From Anaspis maculata (lineage: Eukaryota > Arthropoda > Insecta > Coleoptera > Scraptiidae), in the NCBI GenBank assembly GCA_949128115.1, contig OX421963.1, forward strand, positions 39,849,979-39,913,978: 64,000 bases of DNA, given 5' to 3'. The translations under genes and the position numbers were made by a program. Shown here piece by piece: positions 36,101-48,100 of this stretch. The notes under the pieces are model-generated. The model had not been told where the DNA came from and did not search any database. It saw only the letters and a list, made by a program, of their open reading frames with translations. Position 1 is the stretch's first letter; each line of letters opens with the position of its first letter.

Positions 36101-39100
36101 AATCTGCGCGTAAGCACCGTCGTGCGGTCCTACGGACCGCATATTGGAAACGTTAGAAATAAACTACGCGACTATGAAGAATCGGAAATAAACTACGCGA
36201 CTATGAAGAATCGATTGCATTTATATAATTAGGAAGTACAATATAAAAGACATCTCATATACATCAACATCTTCAAAAAACTTGAATAGTCGAAAAACAA
36301 CAAATTAAATTCGAATAGTTGATATTTTACGAATGAAATGGCATCGCTTGATCAAAAAAATTATAATTCAGGAACGAAACAAAATCAGGACAAAACCAAA
36401 TAAGGATAAGCTCTATACATATAAGCAAATATAAAAGAGTCTACAGAACAGAAAAAAAATCGCAGAAAAAAAAAACCTGCAAGGGGTTAGAATAGTAAAT
36501 TTCTGATCAGTCAGGTTTGTTGTTGGCGCATTCTAGACAAATTTTTCTGCTGCATTCTAAGCAAATAGGCTTTTTTCGAGCATGACACAAGTACCTATGC
36601 AGTTTTCTCTTTTTTTGACGGACAAAGATAGCATGTTTTCCTTCAAGCATCGAAGGTTCTCTCCCCAAGATTTGGCCGATAGAGCATCACCTCATCCTCA
36701 AAATCTGGATCATCGTACCTTACTGCATCAGAAACAGGTATTTTTGCCATCTTGTGGAGTCTAAAGTGTGAAAACCGTGTTTATTGCAAATATAGAAGAA
36801 TCTCGATTTATTGCCTGCCGTGCGTCGTGAGGTCCGTGGGACCGCAACACCCTAATATTATCTAAATTAGCAGGTCGACCTCGGCGACAATTCACCCAGG
36901 TTTGCAAGACAATGAATGCGGAAGGTACTGGGAAAAACGGCGCAAAATAATAAAAAGTGGCGGAGGTAGTGACAAAAATATATTCGGAGCGGTCCCTGGG
37001 ACACCACAACGCCAGTTAAGGGTTAAAATGTAATCAAAGCTCTGATAAGCCCCAGAGCTGATAGGCTTCCAGATAAAATATGTACCAATAAGCCTATTTT
37101 ATTATACAGATCTCCAGTAGGCCCCCTTGTGTCTTTAACTTCGATTGAAGCTCTGTTGGGCCCTCTTTCATTTTTCCGAGGCTTTCGGAGCACTAGTGAA
37201 CCCCTTGTGCCTTCATGCGATATTCAGCTTCCTATCGGGCCCCCTTGCGTCCTCAAGTGCCGTTATGTGTTTCATAGCTTTCAGAATTCCATTGAGCCCT
37301 CTTTCATAATCTTCTCTGTTATCCAGAGCTTCATTGGGCCCCGTTCTTGTGTCTTCAATGTAATTTGAAGACCTGCTGGGTCCCCTTGTATTTTCCGTTA
37401 CTTTCGGAGCACTAAGCACCCTTGTGCATCATGTCATTCGGAGCCCTATCGGTCGGAGCATTAGTAAGTCTCTTGTGTCTTTATATAATATTCCGACTCT
37501 TGTTGCCTACCCTCCCCCTCCTGTGTCTGCAAGTGTAGTTTTGATTAGCCCCGTCATGTTTCTTTATGGCTTTCAGGGTATCAGTAGATAAGCCCAGAGG
37601 TAAGCCCCTTTTGCCTTCTTTTGTTGAATAGAACTCCGTCGGGCTCCATTGTGTCGTCTATATCATTTGAAATCCTGCTGGGTCCCCTAGCATTTCTCCG
37701 TGGGTTATGGAGCTCCATCGGGCCCCCCTTGTGCCCTTATGTATCGTTTGGAGCCCTGATGAGCGTCCTTATGCTTTTCGTAGCTTCCAGGATTCCAGTG
37801 AGCCCCCTTGTTACCCTAGTTGCCCTTCAAGGGCCCCCTTGTCTCTTAAACGTCTTTTAAAGCCCTGCTGAGCCCCATATAATTTTCCCGTGGCTTACGG
37901 AGCTCTATCAAGCCCCCTTGTGTCTTCATGTATCGTTTGGAGCCCTGATGAGACCCTTTATTCTTTGCGTAGCCTTGAGAATTCCAGTGGGCCCCCTTGT
38001 GTTTTTTGCGCTGTTGGGGGCCTTAGTGATCCTTCGTGGGCCCCCATTGTTTTTTCAACGTCTTTTGAGACTTCGCTGAGCCCCCTCACTTTTTTCTGTG
38101 TCTTTTGGAGCATTAGTGAGTACCTTGTGCTTCCATGTGATATTCGAAGCCCTATCGGCCCCCTTGTGCCCGAAAGGGTAGTTTGGAGCCCCAATTAGCC
38201 CCCTTATGTTTTTTCACAGCCAGCAGTGGCGTAACTAGAGGGGGGGTTTCGGGGTCAAATACCCCCCCCCCATTGGCCATCGAATTCCATGAAAAAAATT
38301 CAAATGCGACGCTTTTTTTTTAGTTTTGCTCGCATTTCGCATATTTTTCAGTCATGACCCCCCTCATCGGACACTTCTAGTTACGCCACTGACAGCCAGC
38401 GATCTGAATTCAAGCAAACTTCATTGGACCCCCTTGTTTCTTCAACGTGTTTTGAAGCTCTGCTGACATTGCATGACATTTCCCTTGACTTTTGGTGCAT
38501 TAATAGGCACCTTGTGTTTTCATGTGATGTTCGGAGCCCTATCAAGCCCTCTTGTGTCCTCAAGTGAGGTTTAGGGCCTTAATTAGCCCACTTATGTTTT
38601 TTTCTTGACTCTCAGTACCTACTACAGAGTACTACAGTGAGCCCCGAGATGAGCCCCCTCTTGCCTTGTTTTGTTATAGAGAGCTCCATTAGGCTCCCTT
38701 TCCCCCTTATGTCCTCAATATAGTTTGAAGCCCTGCTGAGCTCCTTTGTTTTTTTCCGTGGCTTCGAAGCTCTATCGGGCTCCCTTTTGTCCTCATGTGT
38801 AGTTTGGAGCCCCTATGTGTTACTTGTCCGGCCACGCATCGAGAAGTGTCGTTCCTTTTGCGACGAATTGTCCGTGCGGTGCGACGAATTGTCCGCGACG
38901 AATTGTCCGTGCGACGAATTGTCCGCGCGACGAATTGTCCGTGCGACGAATTGTCCGCGCGACGAACTGTCCGTGCGACGAATTGTCCATGCGACGAATT
39001 GTCCGCGACGAATTGTCCGTGCGACGAACTGTCCGTGCGACGAATTGTCCGTGCGACGAATTGTCCGCGACGAATTGCCCGCGACAAATTGTCCGTGCGC

Positions 39101-42100
39101 ATGGGCGCCCGCAGGATTTTTGTCAGGGGGGGGCAAATAGCTCTAGTTACAGAACGTCACATACCTACCTGGCCTAATTTGCAAAGTCCCTTAGATTAGC
39201 GCCGCAGGGGGAAATTTTTTCGAATAATAATAATAATAATAATGGTGATAATAATTATTGTGCGAAAAATAAGGGAATACAGGGTGTCCGTTTTTCGAGG
39301 CTAAGCTTGGGTATCTCGCTTATCTTTCGAGATACAGAGTCGGTTAAATTAGAAAAAAGTTGCGAATTTTTATGACGATCAATGATCCAACAAGATATTT
39401 GACTTGTCAGTTTTAGTTTCCGAGATATCGAGAAAAAACTGAAATTTATAATTTTTGTTTTTATTCTTTATTTCAAAAACGGTTGAAGGTAGCCATTTCT
39501 AATTAAGACATTGTGAAGGCACTTTTCTAAGGGAAATTCAATGTTCCCAAAATCTTCATTCTAGCTTCCAAAGAAACCGAGATATGACATTCAACTTTTT
39601 TTTCTCTTATGGGCGCCATAATGGATTTTGACATTTTTGAATTAAATTTTTTTTTTCTGGTTACAACGATGTGTCACATGCTACTGTTGAATTTATGCTT
39701 TTGAGCAAAATAATTTTTTTCATTTTTCAAAGAGTGCTTTGGAATCAAAATCAGCACCGACAATAAAAAAAACGTAAATGTTGAACATTTATTCATAATT
39801 TAACATGTGGCACATCCTTGTAACCAGAAAAGAATACCGTATTCAAAAATATCAAAATCCAATATGGCGCCCATCAGAGAAAAAAGTTTAATGTCGTATC
39901 TCGGTTGCTTTGAAAGCTAGAATAAAGATTTTGGCAGCTTTAGATTCCCCTTGAAAAAGTACCCAGACAATGTCTAGATTAGAAAAGGCCACCTTCAACC
40001 GTTTGTTGGATAAAAAATAAAAACAACAATTCAAATTCCTGTTTTTTTACGATATCTCAAAAACGAAAATCGATACCTCAAATTTATTTTTGGATCATTG
40101 ATCGTCATAAAAATGCGCAACTTTTCCCTAATTTAACCGACTTTGTATCTCTCAAGATAAGCGAAATACCCATGCTTAGTCTCGAAAAACGGACACCCTG
40201 TATATTTGAAAATTAAACTTAACTTTGGAAAAATTCATTAAGATTTGTAATTTTGTACAAAATGTATAAAAATTTACTTCAAAATAGCCAGGTCAATAGT
40301 TACACTCGTTCATTATCTTGAAAAAACCCCTAGTGTTTTAAACCAGAGGTTCAGAAAATTTCAAGTATTGCCCCACCAGTCTGCAGCTTTTTAGTGGCTT
40401 ATTAGTTCTTAGAAATGTTTTGATAATAAACTGCTTTTAATCCAAAGCTCTTTACAGTGTTTATACCGAACGGAAAAAATAACATAATCATTTCACCCTA
40501 TATTGGGCAGTGGAGCTGGTAGCTGGAATGCACAAATTGCAGATCGTTACCTACCTACCTACCTATTTACCTATTTTATGACTTTACGGGTAGCTATCTA
40601 ATTCAGGTAGAAACCTAATGAAATTTCAAATTGCTCTAACAATTCAAGAAAATGTAAATTACCTTCTCAAAGTTTTTTCTTTCGAAAATGAATTTTTTTT
40701 GTCCTTTCTTGAAAAAAAAAAATTTTTCGTAAGGAAGAATTTATTCAGCTGGTCCGGAGCCAGGGGGGGGCAAGTGCCCCCCCTTGCCCCCCCCTCCGGG
40801 CGCCCATGTCCGTGCGACGAATTGTCCTAGAACCCATGAAGTCACAGCAAACTGTTCTTGATTACTTTGAACCGTCTTTGAAATGTAGGGGGAAAACAGG
40901 AAAAAAATAAAAAAACTCTTTTTTCCATTAATAAGTGATTCTTCAAGATATTGACACAATACTTGGTATTTCTACAAAAAGTAATGTTGGAAATGATATG
41001 AGATGGGTAGCCAATTTCTAAGCCAACTATTTCCAGAAATACTATTGTCAACTTTTTTTCCCTCTTGAGCACCACCTTGAATCTGCCCTCTGAGGCATCG
41101 TTGAAAAAGTGATCGGTTATCATAATAATGGGAACATGTCATTGTAATCATTGCATCGTAAAAACAACCTCCTCATCATAATTTAGTGACCTCTTCGGCG
41201 GGAAAGAATTACCATTCACGTATTTTTTGGCTCTTCAAAGCTTTAGTGCCTATGATGGCATTTGCAACATCTGGAATGGTGAAATATGTTACGCATTGTG
41301 AACCTTGATGTACTTCGAGGTAGCCTACCAAGTTTCACCATCATCAATTGAGAGGTTTGTTCTTAAAAGCTGTTTGAACAAAATTTGTGTCGCTTTTTTA
41401 TGAAGAATACAAAATATTGGGTCTTCCACCCTTACCTGATCCCTCGTTGAGGATAGCCTGAAACCGAAAGTCTTCAAAGTTTTTATGATAATGGTTCAGT
41501 GGGGAGTGCTCTTCAATGAGTTGTTGCCGAAAATTGCATAGTTGCGTTCAGATTCCAGACAAGGAGCGACAAAGAAGTTCATGTAGTAAAAAAAGACAAA
41601 TTATCTACAGTCGGAAAAAAAAAGTCCAGAGCTAGACTGAAAGCTGTCTAGAGACCTTGCTTTTTATAACATGAATGTGCAATTCGGTACACTGTTTAGC
41701 CTTGAATTAGTAATGTCTCAAGCTCGGTCTTAAGCCTTTCACCCACGATTGAGAGTCTTACAGAATCTGTGTATATATTGCGGGAAGCCTATCTAAAAGG
41801 GACATTTCCGGAATTTCTCCGTTGCAATGAAATTTGTGCCTTTTTTTCTGCATGAATTTCTTTGAACGCAACTATGCAACTTTTGACAACTACACAATAA
41901 AGAGCAGTTCTCACTGAAACATAATCACAAAAAGTTCGCAGACTTTCGGTTTCAGGATTTCCTCAACGAGGTATCAAATAAGGGTGAGAGAACCAATATT
42001 TTGTATTTTCCATAAAAAAATTAAACAAATTTTGTTTAAACAGCTTCCAAGAACAAACCTTTCAATTGATGAGGGCGAAACTCGGTAGGCTACCTCAAAG

Positions 42101-45100
42101 TACATCAAAGTTCATAATGCGTAACATATTTCACCATTCCAGATGTTACAAATGCCATCATGGGCACTAAAGCTTAGAAGAACCAAAAAAATAGGTGAAT
42201 GGCAATTCTTTCCCGCCGAAGAGGTCACTAAATTATGATGAGGAGGTTGTTTTTACGATGCAATGGTTACATGTTACCATTATTATGATGACCGATCACT
42301 TTTTCAACGATGCCTCAGAGGGCAGATTCAAGATTCACGCATCACTTCATGATGCTCAAGAAGAAAAAAAAGTTGACAATCGTATTTCTGGAAATAGTTG
42401 GCTTAGAAATTGGCTACCCAGCTCATATCATTTCTAACATCACTTTTCGTAGAAATACTATTGTGTCAATATCTCGAAGAATCACTTATTTATGGAGAAA
42501 AGAGTGTTTTTGTTTTTTTTTTGTTTTCCCCCTACTTTTCAAAGACGGTTTAGGGCAATCAAAAACAGTTTGCTGTGACTTCATGAGCATAAAACAGGTA
42601 ATGTATGTGGTGAATTACAGGTCTCCACATGCTTCGGTTAATTGAATATAATTTTTCAACTTTTTTTTTCTGTTTCACCCTGTATACGCCGCCGGCATGG
42701 ATGGCGCTGATGGCTACGCCTTTCTGGATCGGAAGAGTATGATGCAAAGAACATTTCCACCAAGTAGCATCTTCTCATCAAAAAATACAAGGTTCATTCC
42801 ATTTTATGCAACTAGCATCTATAGTCCGGTGGACTAGGGTTATAACTATGCATCTTGTCACTTATGTGCTATAAAAACTATTACAGGGTGAACAGGTTCC
42901 GAAAAAAATGACTTTCAGGCAACATGCAATATAATAAAGAAAATATTGTGCCAAAGATCTTCAGCTTCGTCATTGGAAAATGCCGATTGGCATATTTGTT
43001 GATCATATCCACCTGACCTGGTTGAGAACGGCACCCAACAGCGTGACAGTGCCGGAGCTATATACAGGGTGGAAGAGGAAAATATTTTTGTTTTCATTTA
43101 TTTCAAAAATCAAGATATATAGAGTCAACAAAATTGAGGAATTGATGTTTCATTCAATGCATGTGAAGACACAACAAACCGTTTTGAAATATCTTGAAGC
43201 GTTCCTGAAATATTAAAAAAAAACTGAAGAATATCATCAAAATTTTACTTTCTACTTTGATTTCGACTAATCCGGACTATTAGTTGATGAAGTTTTTTGT
43301 TTCAGAACGACACCAATTTGGTTGGCTGAAATGCTGTCAAAACTTTCCGAAACATTTTAATTTCCAAAGTGGCCATCGTTTGCTGCGCCGCAGTCTGTGT
43401 ATTATAAAATTGCAATGCCTGAAATTGGAAATCCTCCAGAGGATGCCCCTAATTCCTCTGATAAATTTAAGATCGATTTAGTCGGCCGAGTTTGTATAAA
43501 GTGCCAATTTCCTTTTCACCTGAGTAAAACACTCCTGAATTTCCGTTTGCTCATGAGGAAACTGGAGGCAATTTTTCCCGATGGGAATAGGAATGTTTAA
43601 GCATGAAATCAAAATACGCTCGAGCTGGATGTTTTAGAAGAGAAATTGCCTGTTGGTCAGCACCTACGTAAAGTTTTGTGATACCATAGCCGATACATAG
43701 GCAGATATTCGTATAGACAAATGAACAGAATAATTTTATTGTAGAGCTCCGAGGGATTGCATACTAATGCTCTCCCAACCTCGCCCGATTTTCACCTTCC
43801 GTGTGAGCAAGCGTTTACAGCTCGGTTTACAGTATTACAGTTCATGTAATTCCCTAATGCTCGATTCGACTGCACCAAAGTGATATCAAATTTTAATTCG
43901 GTACCAAACACGAGATTAAATTTTTGGAGTGAAATAATAAATAAAATGCGGACCTAGTTACTTCGAGAAGAGATTATAATGGGAATATAAAATATAGCTC
44001 CAAGCCTTTATTTTGACTTCTGGAACACATCTTACCGGAACTGATCCGAAACTTACCAAGATCTAGCTCTTTTTTGTAATAAAAAATAAGCGACAAGTGT
44101 TTCTGTACCTCAAGTTTGTTTCTGTAGGTATACAAATAATCATAAAGAGCTAAGTATATTTTGTATTCTCATCATGTTCTATTCTTGAAGTAGTCGGATT
44201 TGCATTTGGTTCCACTTTTAAACATTTGATCCCCTGTTTGATACGTGGTTAGGTAGGTACCTACCGAACTAAAATTTGATACCACGTTTGTGCAATCGGG
44301 CATAAATGTTATTCCGCATGACATTCCTTTTTCCTTTTGTAACAATCCGGCGTATACTCAAGTTTCATTAGGCTACATTCACAACCTCCAAATATACCTA
44401 CCTACTGCCTTCCACAAAAAGTGGCCGTTGGCTGATTTTGATGAAATTTTCATAGGATTTGTATTTCGACGATAGGAACAAATGATTGAAATTTCAAAAA
44501 CGTAGGAGCTGTGGTTTCGTTGGCTGTTAAACCCTGGCCTAAAACTTTGGTGATAGAAATACCGAAGCCATTGGTTTTGGTGTTTTTTTGCAAGTTGCTG
44601 CCAAATTTGTGATTGCAATCACACTATATCCATTTCCAAGAAGTGCTGAAATGCCAAGAACTCGTCAACCACCGCTGTATCGCCATTTGACAGAGTCTCA
44701 GAAGGGCCGTATTATCGGTCCAAGAAACGAGGGTGTTCCATATCATGCAGTCGGCAGGGAAATCGGCTGCAATGCAGCCTCGGTGTTGAGATGGTTTAAT
44801 GAGGAGAGGAATTATCATCGCAGAAATGGCTCTGGTCGCTCTCGAGTTACCACCCGTCGTGAAGATCAGCGTCTTAGAATGTCGTCTTTAAGAGGCCGAC
44901 ACAGCACAACCCGAGAAATTGGGAGCAACTGAACTGGAGCCCTGGAACGTCCGATCTCGACCAGCACTCTTTGTCGAGGAATTCTGTCTTTTAGACTTCG
45001 TCCTTGCCGCCTTCTTTTGACCTTGCCGCTTACTCCTGAGCACCGTGCTCGAAAACTGGAATGGTGTAATTTTCGAAGGAACTGGGTAGAATGGCATCAT

Positions 45101-48100
45101 GTGGTGTTTAGTGATGAACCAAGGTTTTGTTTGAGAGCCCACGTCGGCCGCAAGAGGGTGAGGCGCTTCCATGAAGAACAGCGGAGTCCCGATTTTTTTG
45201 TTGAACGTCATACGGCCAGCACCCTTGGCTTGATGGCTTGGGGAGCGATATGTCATGGAAGCAGGTCACCTTTGGTATTCATCAAGGACACATTGACAGC
45301 TGCCTTCTACGTCGCCAATTTTCTAGAGCTCATTCTTCTATCATACCTTCAGGACCTTGAAGCCCCCATTTTCCAACAAGTCAACGCACGGATTCATACG
45401 GCAAGGGCTTCAATAGAGTTCCTCGAGAATGCTGACGTTAACCGGCTCTCATGGCCTGCTTGTTCTCCAGACTTATCACCCATAGAACACGTATGGGACA
45501 CTGTGGGGAGAAGGATAGGGTAATTGCCCCACCCCCGCGTAACTTGAGGAAACTTCGGTTAGGGGTTCAATAGGCATGGGATAACCTACCGCAACAAGAT
45601 AGATACCCTCTCCCTTTTCCCTCTATTTTCACCCCCCCCCTCCCCGACTATTTTTGAAAATTGTTTCAATTTTATAATTACTCGTTCAATTTTAAGAAGA
45701 AAGTTTCTGTTGCAAAATTTTGATCAGGCTTCATTTTCGAGATATTTGGGTTTGAAACATTGGAAAACATCTCGAAATCGCCACTTCCAAGGCCTAAAAA
45801 TTAAAATTCAAGAAAACTCATAATTCGTCGACTGAAATGAGTTTTCTGGGTGTTTCAAGTTAATAAACCATCATTTTTGTTGAGAAACATGGAGTTTTTC
45901 AGGGAAAAAACAATTTGGGCCCTGGAAAGTGGCGATTTTGAGATGTTTTCAAAGTTTCAAACCCAAATTTCTCGGAAATGAAGCCTCTAATACAAAATTT
46001 TGCAACAGTAACTCTTTTCTTTAAATTTAACGTAGAATTCAAAAATAGGAACCATTCCCAAAATTATTCAGGGAAACGAAAAATAGGGGGAAAATGGGGA
46101 GAGTACCCCCTATTATCTTCGCCCCTAAAAATGTTTGATGAAATGCGTTTTTGATGTTTAATAGAGACCTGTTTTAGGAAACCTTGGTTTCAATTTGAGT
46201 AAAATCGGTTGCACGGTTCAAAAGTTATGCAAAAATAACTTTTTTCAAAAAACAACTTTGCAGGCCTGTATCTCCGTTATTATACGTTTGCGAAGAAATG
46301 TTTATCAAGAGAAGTCCCCCTATTTTTCAATTTTCTATCACTATCCCCCGGTTAATTTTGTAACACTTATTCCGGGACCCTGTATTTTTTTCTCATGTTC
46401 TTGAGTGGGTTCCATTTATACCGCTCTGTACTCGGAATACGATACTTTTACTTTTGAGACACCAGTACCTGGCTTATAGTAGTGTTGTATTCATACAATT
46501 TATTGTTTAAAAATTAAAGTTAGGTGGTAAGCTAGTCCGCCCAGTTTCCGGTTTCAACAGTTCAACACCCACATAATAAAACCCTCATAAATTCCAGATA
46601 GCCTACTATGTTTCTTTCTGCCTTTACGATTAAATGTCAGGTATATACAGGCTGTCAGGGTGTTACACTTTTTTGTCAATATTTTAGGAGATGGTAGAGC
46701 ATCAAAAAATAAGTAGGTAGACTTTCTCGAAAAAATGTATATCGGAAACGCATTATAACGGAAATAGAGGATAGAGGCTTTCAAAGTTGAATTTTGAAGT
46801 GAGTTGATGCATACCTACAAGATGCTCACATTGACTTCTGTCAACTGTGTAAAAAAATTTAATTTTCATCAATTTTTGAAAAAAACTTTTTTTTCGGGAA
46901 AAGTACTTATTTTTCGATGCTCTACCATCTCCTGAAATATTGACAAAATAAAAAGTGCAACACCCTGTATATGTATATATCGATAACGAAAGTAGCATAT
47001 TTTCAACTTGTCCGTACAGGTGTCGTTCACGCGAGACGGAAAAAAACTTTTCCTTCGCGCGATAATTGAAAAATCGAGGAAAATTTTTTCCTGAAACAGT
47101 TTTCTCCGTAGTTTCTGAGTATGTCAAGTATAATTTTCCGTTTCATGCCATATACAGTAGGGTGTCGCAATTTTTTTTGCATTTTCTCGAAACACCCTGT
47201 ATTTCATCAGCACAATCGATCCACATTGTTATCGTGATTACAAATATGCATGAAACTTCCCTTTTTTTTCTGAAAAAAATTTAAAAAATTCACGGTGGCA
47301 TCTTAAATTTTGTTTTTCAGAAAGATCGATTTATTTCAGGAATTAAATATGTCCCAATTATTTGTTGAGTCATTTTATGTTATTCCATGTCATTCAACAG
47401 TGAAACAAAATGCCTGGACATATTGAATTCTGAAATGAGTCCATCATTCTCGAAGGATTGATGTTTTTAGAAATGGCATTGTAAATTCTTTAATTTTTGT
47501 CAAAAAAAAAAAAAAAGTTTGATTAATATTTGTCATTAGGATAACAATGTGCATCGATTGAGGTGATGAAATAGTTTCGGAAAAATTAAAAAAAAAATTG
47601 CGACACCCTGTATATGGGACGAAATAGAAAATTATACTTGACATATTCGGAAGCTACGGCAAAAATTGTCCCAGGAAAGTTTTTTCTTTTTGAATTATCT
47701 TAAAGGGGAAGTTTTTTATGGGGGGGGGTATTCATCTCGCGTGAACACCTGTACCTACAACTTTGATTAGGTATAATAATTATGTAGTATTACATTATTT
47801 AATTATTATTACTTAATGTAAACGGTTGAAGACATTTTCTGTTATTAGGCTATTGACCATTTCGAATGATTTCGCGCCAAATGGGCGTGGTCTCTAATAT
47901 CTATGACGGCGGCACCTGCCTGATACCTGAGAACACGTGCCAACCTTTTGACGTCTACAATAACAACAATAATCCTTACCACAAGCCGATCCTGTCCTTT
48001 GGATAATCCAGGCTCTCCACCGAAGACAAAAAATAGGGCAGCGTGTGGGCCTTGTTTCTCGCCAGAATAGCGATAATCACAGTGGGCCTCTTCAAATCCT

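Larger units (their letters stand above)
35330..38820. repeat. Degenerate GC-rich minisatellite inside element B
   Basis: Interrupted by insertions at 36080-37022 and 38224-38391. Recurring words are GGAGCCCTATCGGGCCCC, CTTGTGTCTTCATGTGATATTC and CAGTGAGCCCCC. Sub-units are about 55-65 bp, and a larger period of about 186-214 bp is suggested by the spacing of the CTTGTG...GGAGCC block (37731, 37917, 38123 and 38511 after removing the MITE). Minus-strand frames at 37958-38194 and 38381-38563 give similar hydrophilic peptides with GLRxSHxxTR and VExT segments. The array could therefore be the wreck of a repeat protein, or simply a satellite. Confidence 0.7.
35095..40834. mobile_element. Element with inverted tandem-array ends, 8-bp TSD CATGAAGT (element B)
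   Basis: CATGAAGT flanks the element (35087-35094 and 40835-40842). The left end has 11 copies of GGACAATTCGTCGC spaced by 0 or 2 bases (35102-35270). The right end has about 16 copies of the complement GCGACGAATTGTCC (38860-39099 and 40817-40830). The interior is a degenerate tandem repeat. It is itself the target of three insertions: a piggyBac (36080-37022), a hAT MITE (38224-38391) and a hAT-like element (39100-40808). The empty site is preserved in the opposite arm of the host foldback. Confidence 0.8.
34500..42835. mobile_element. Second giant foldback element (relative of 21146-24577), split by nested insertions
   Basis: The left arm comprises 34500-34676, 35030-35094 and 40843 to about 41690; the right arm is about 41700-42835. 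The arms match end to end once the insertions at 34677-35029 and 35095-40834 are removed. The right arm has a single uninterrupted CATGAAGT (as its complement, about 42580-42590), whereas the left arm has two copies bracketing 35095-40834. Arm sequences resemble those of 21146-24577, for example the Lys-rich AAAAAGTTGACAAT block and the AACAAAATTTGTGTCGC block. A further fragment of the family lies at about 42860-43090. Confidence 0.75.

Noticed and set aside
38787..39199. Overlapping frames with repeated RRIVRATNCP/DELS peptides on both strands
   Set aside because: They are translations of the 14-bp GACGAATTGTCC array. The same peptide appears in several frames and both directions, so it is not a gene.
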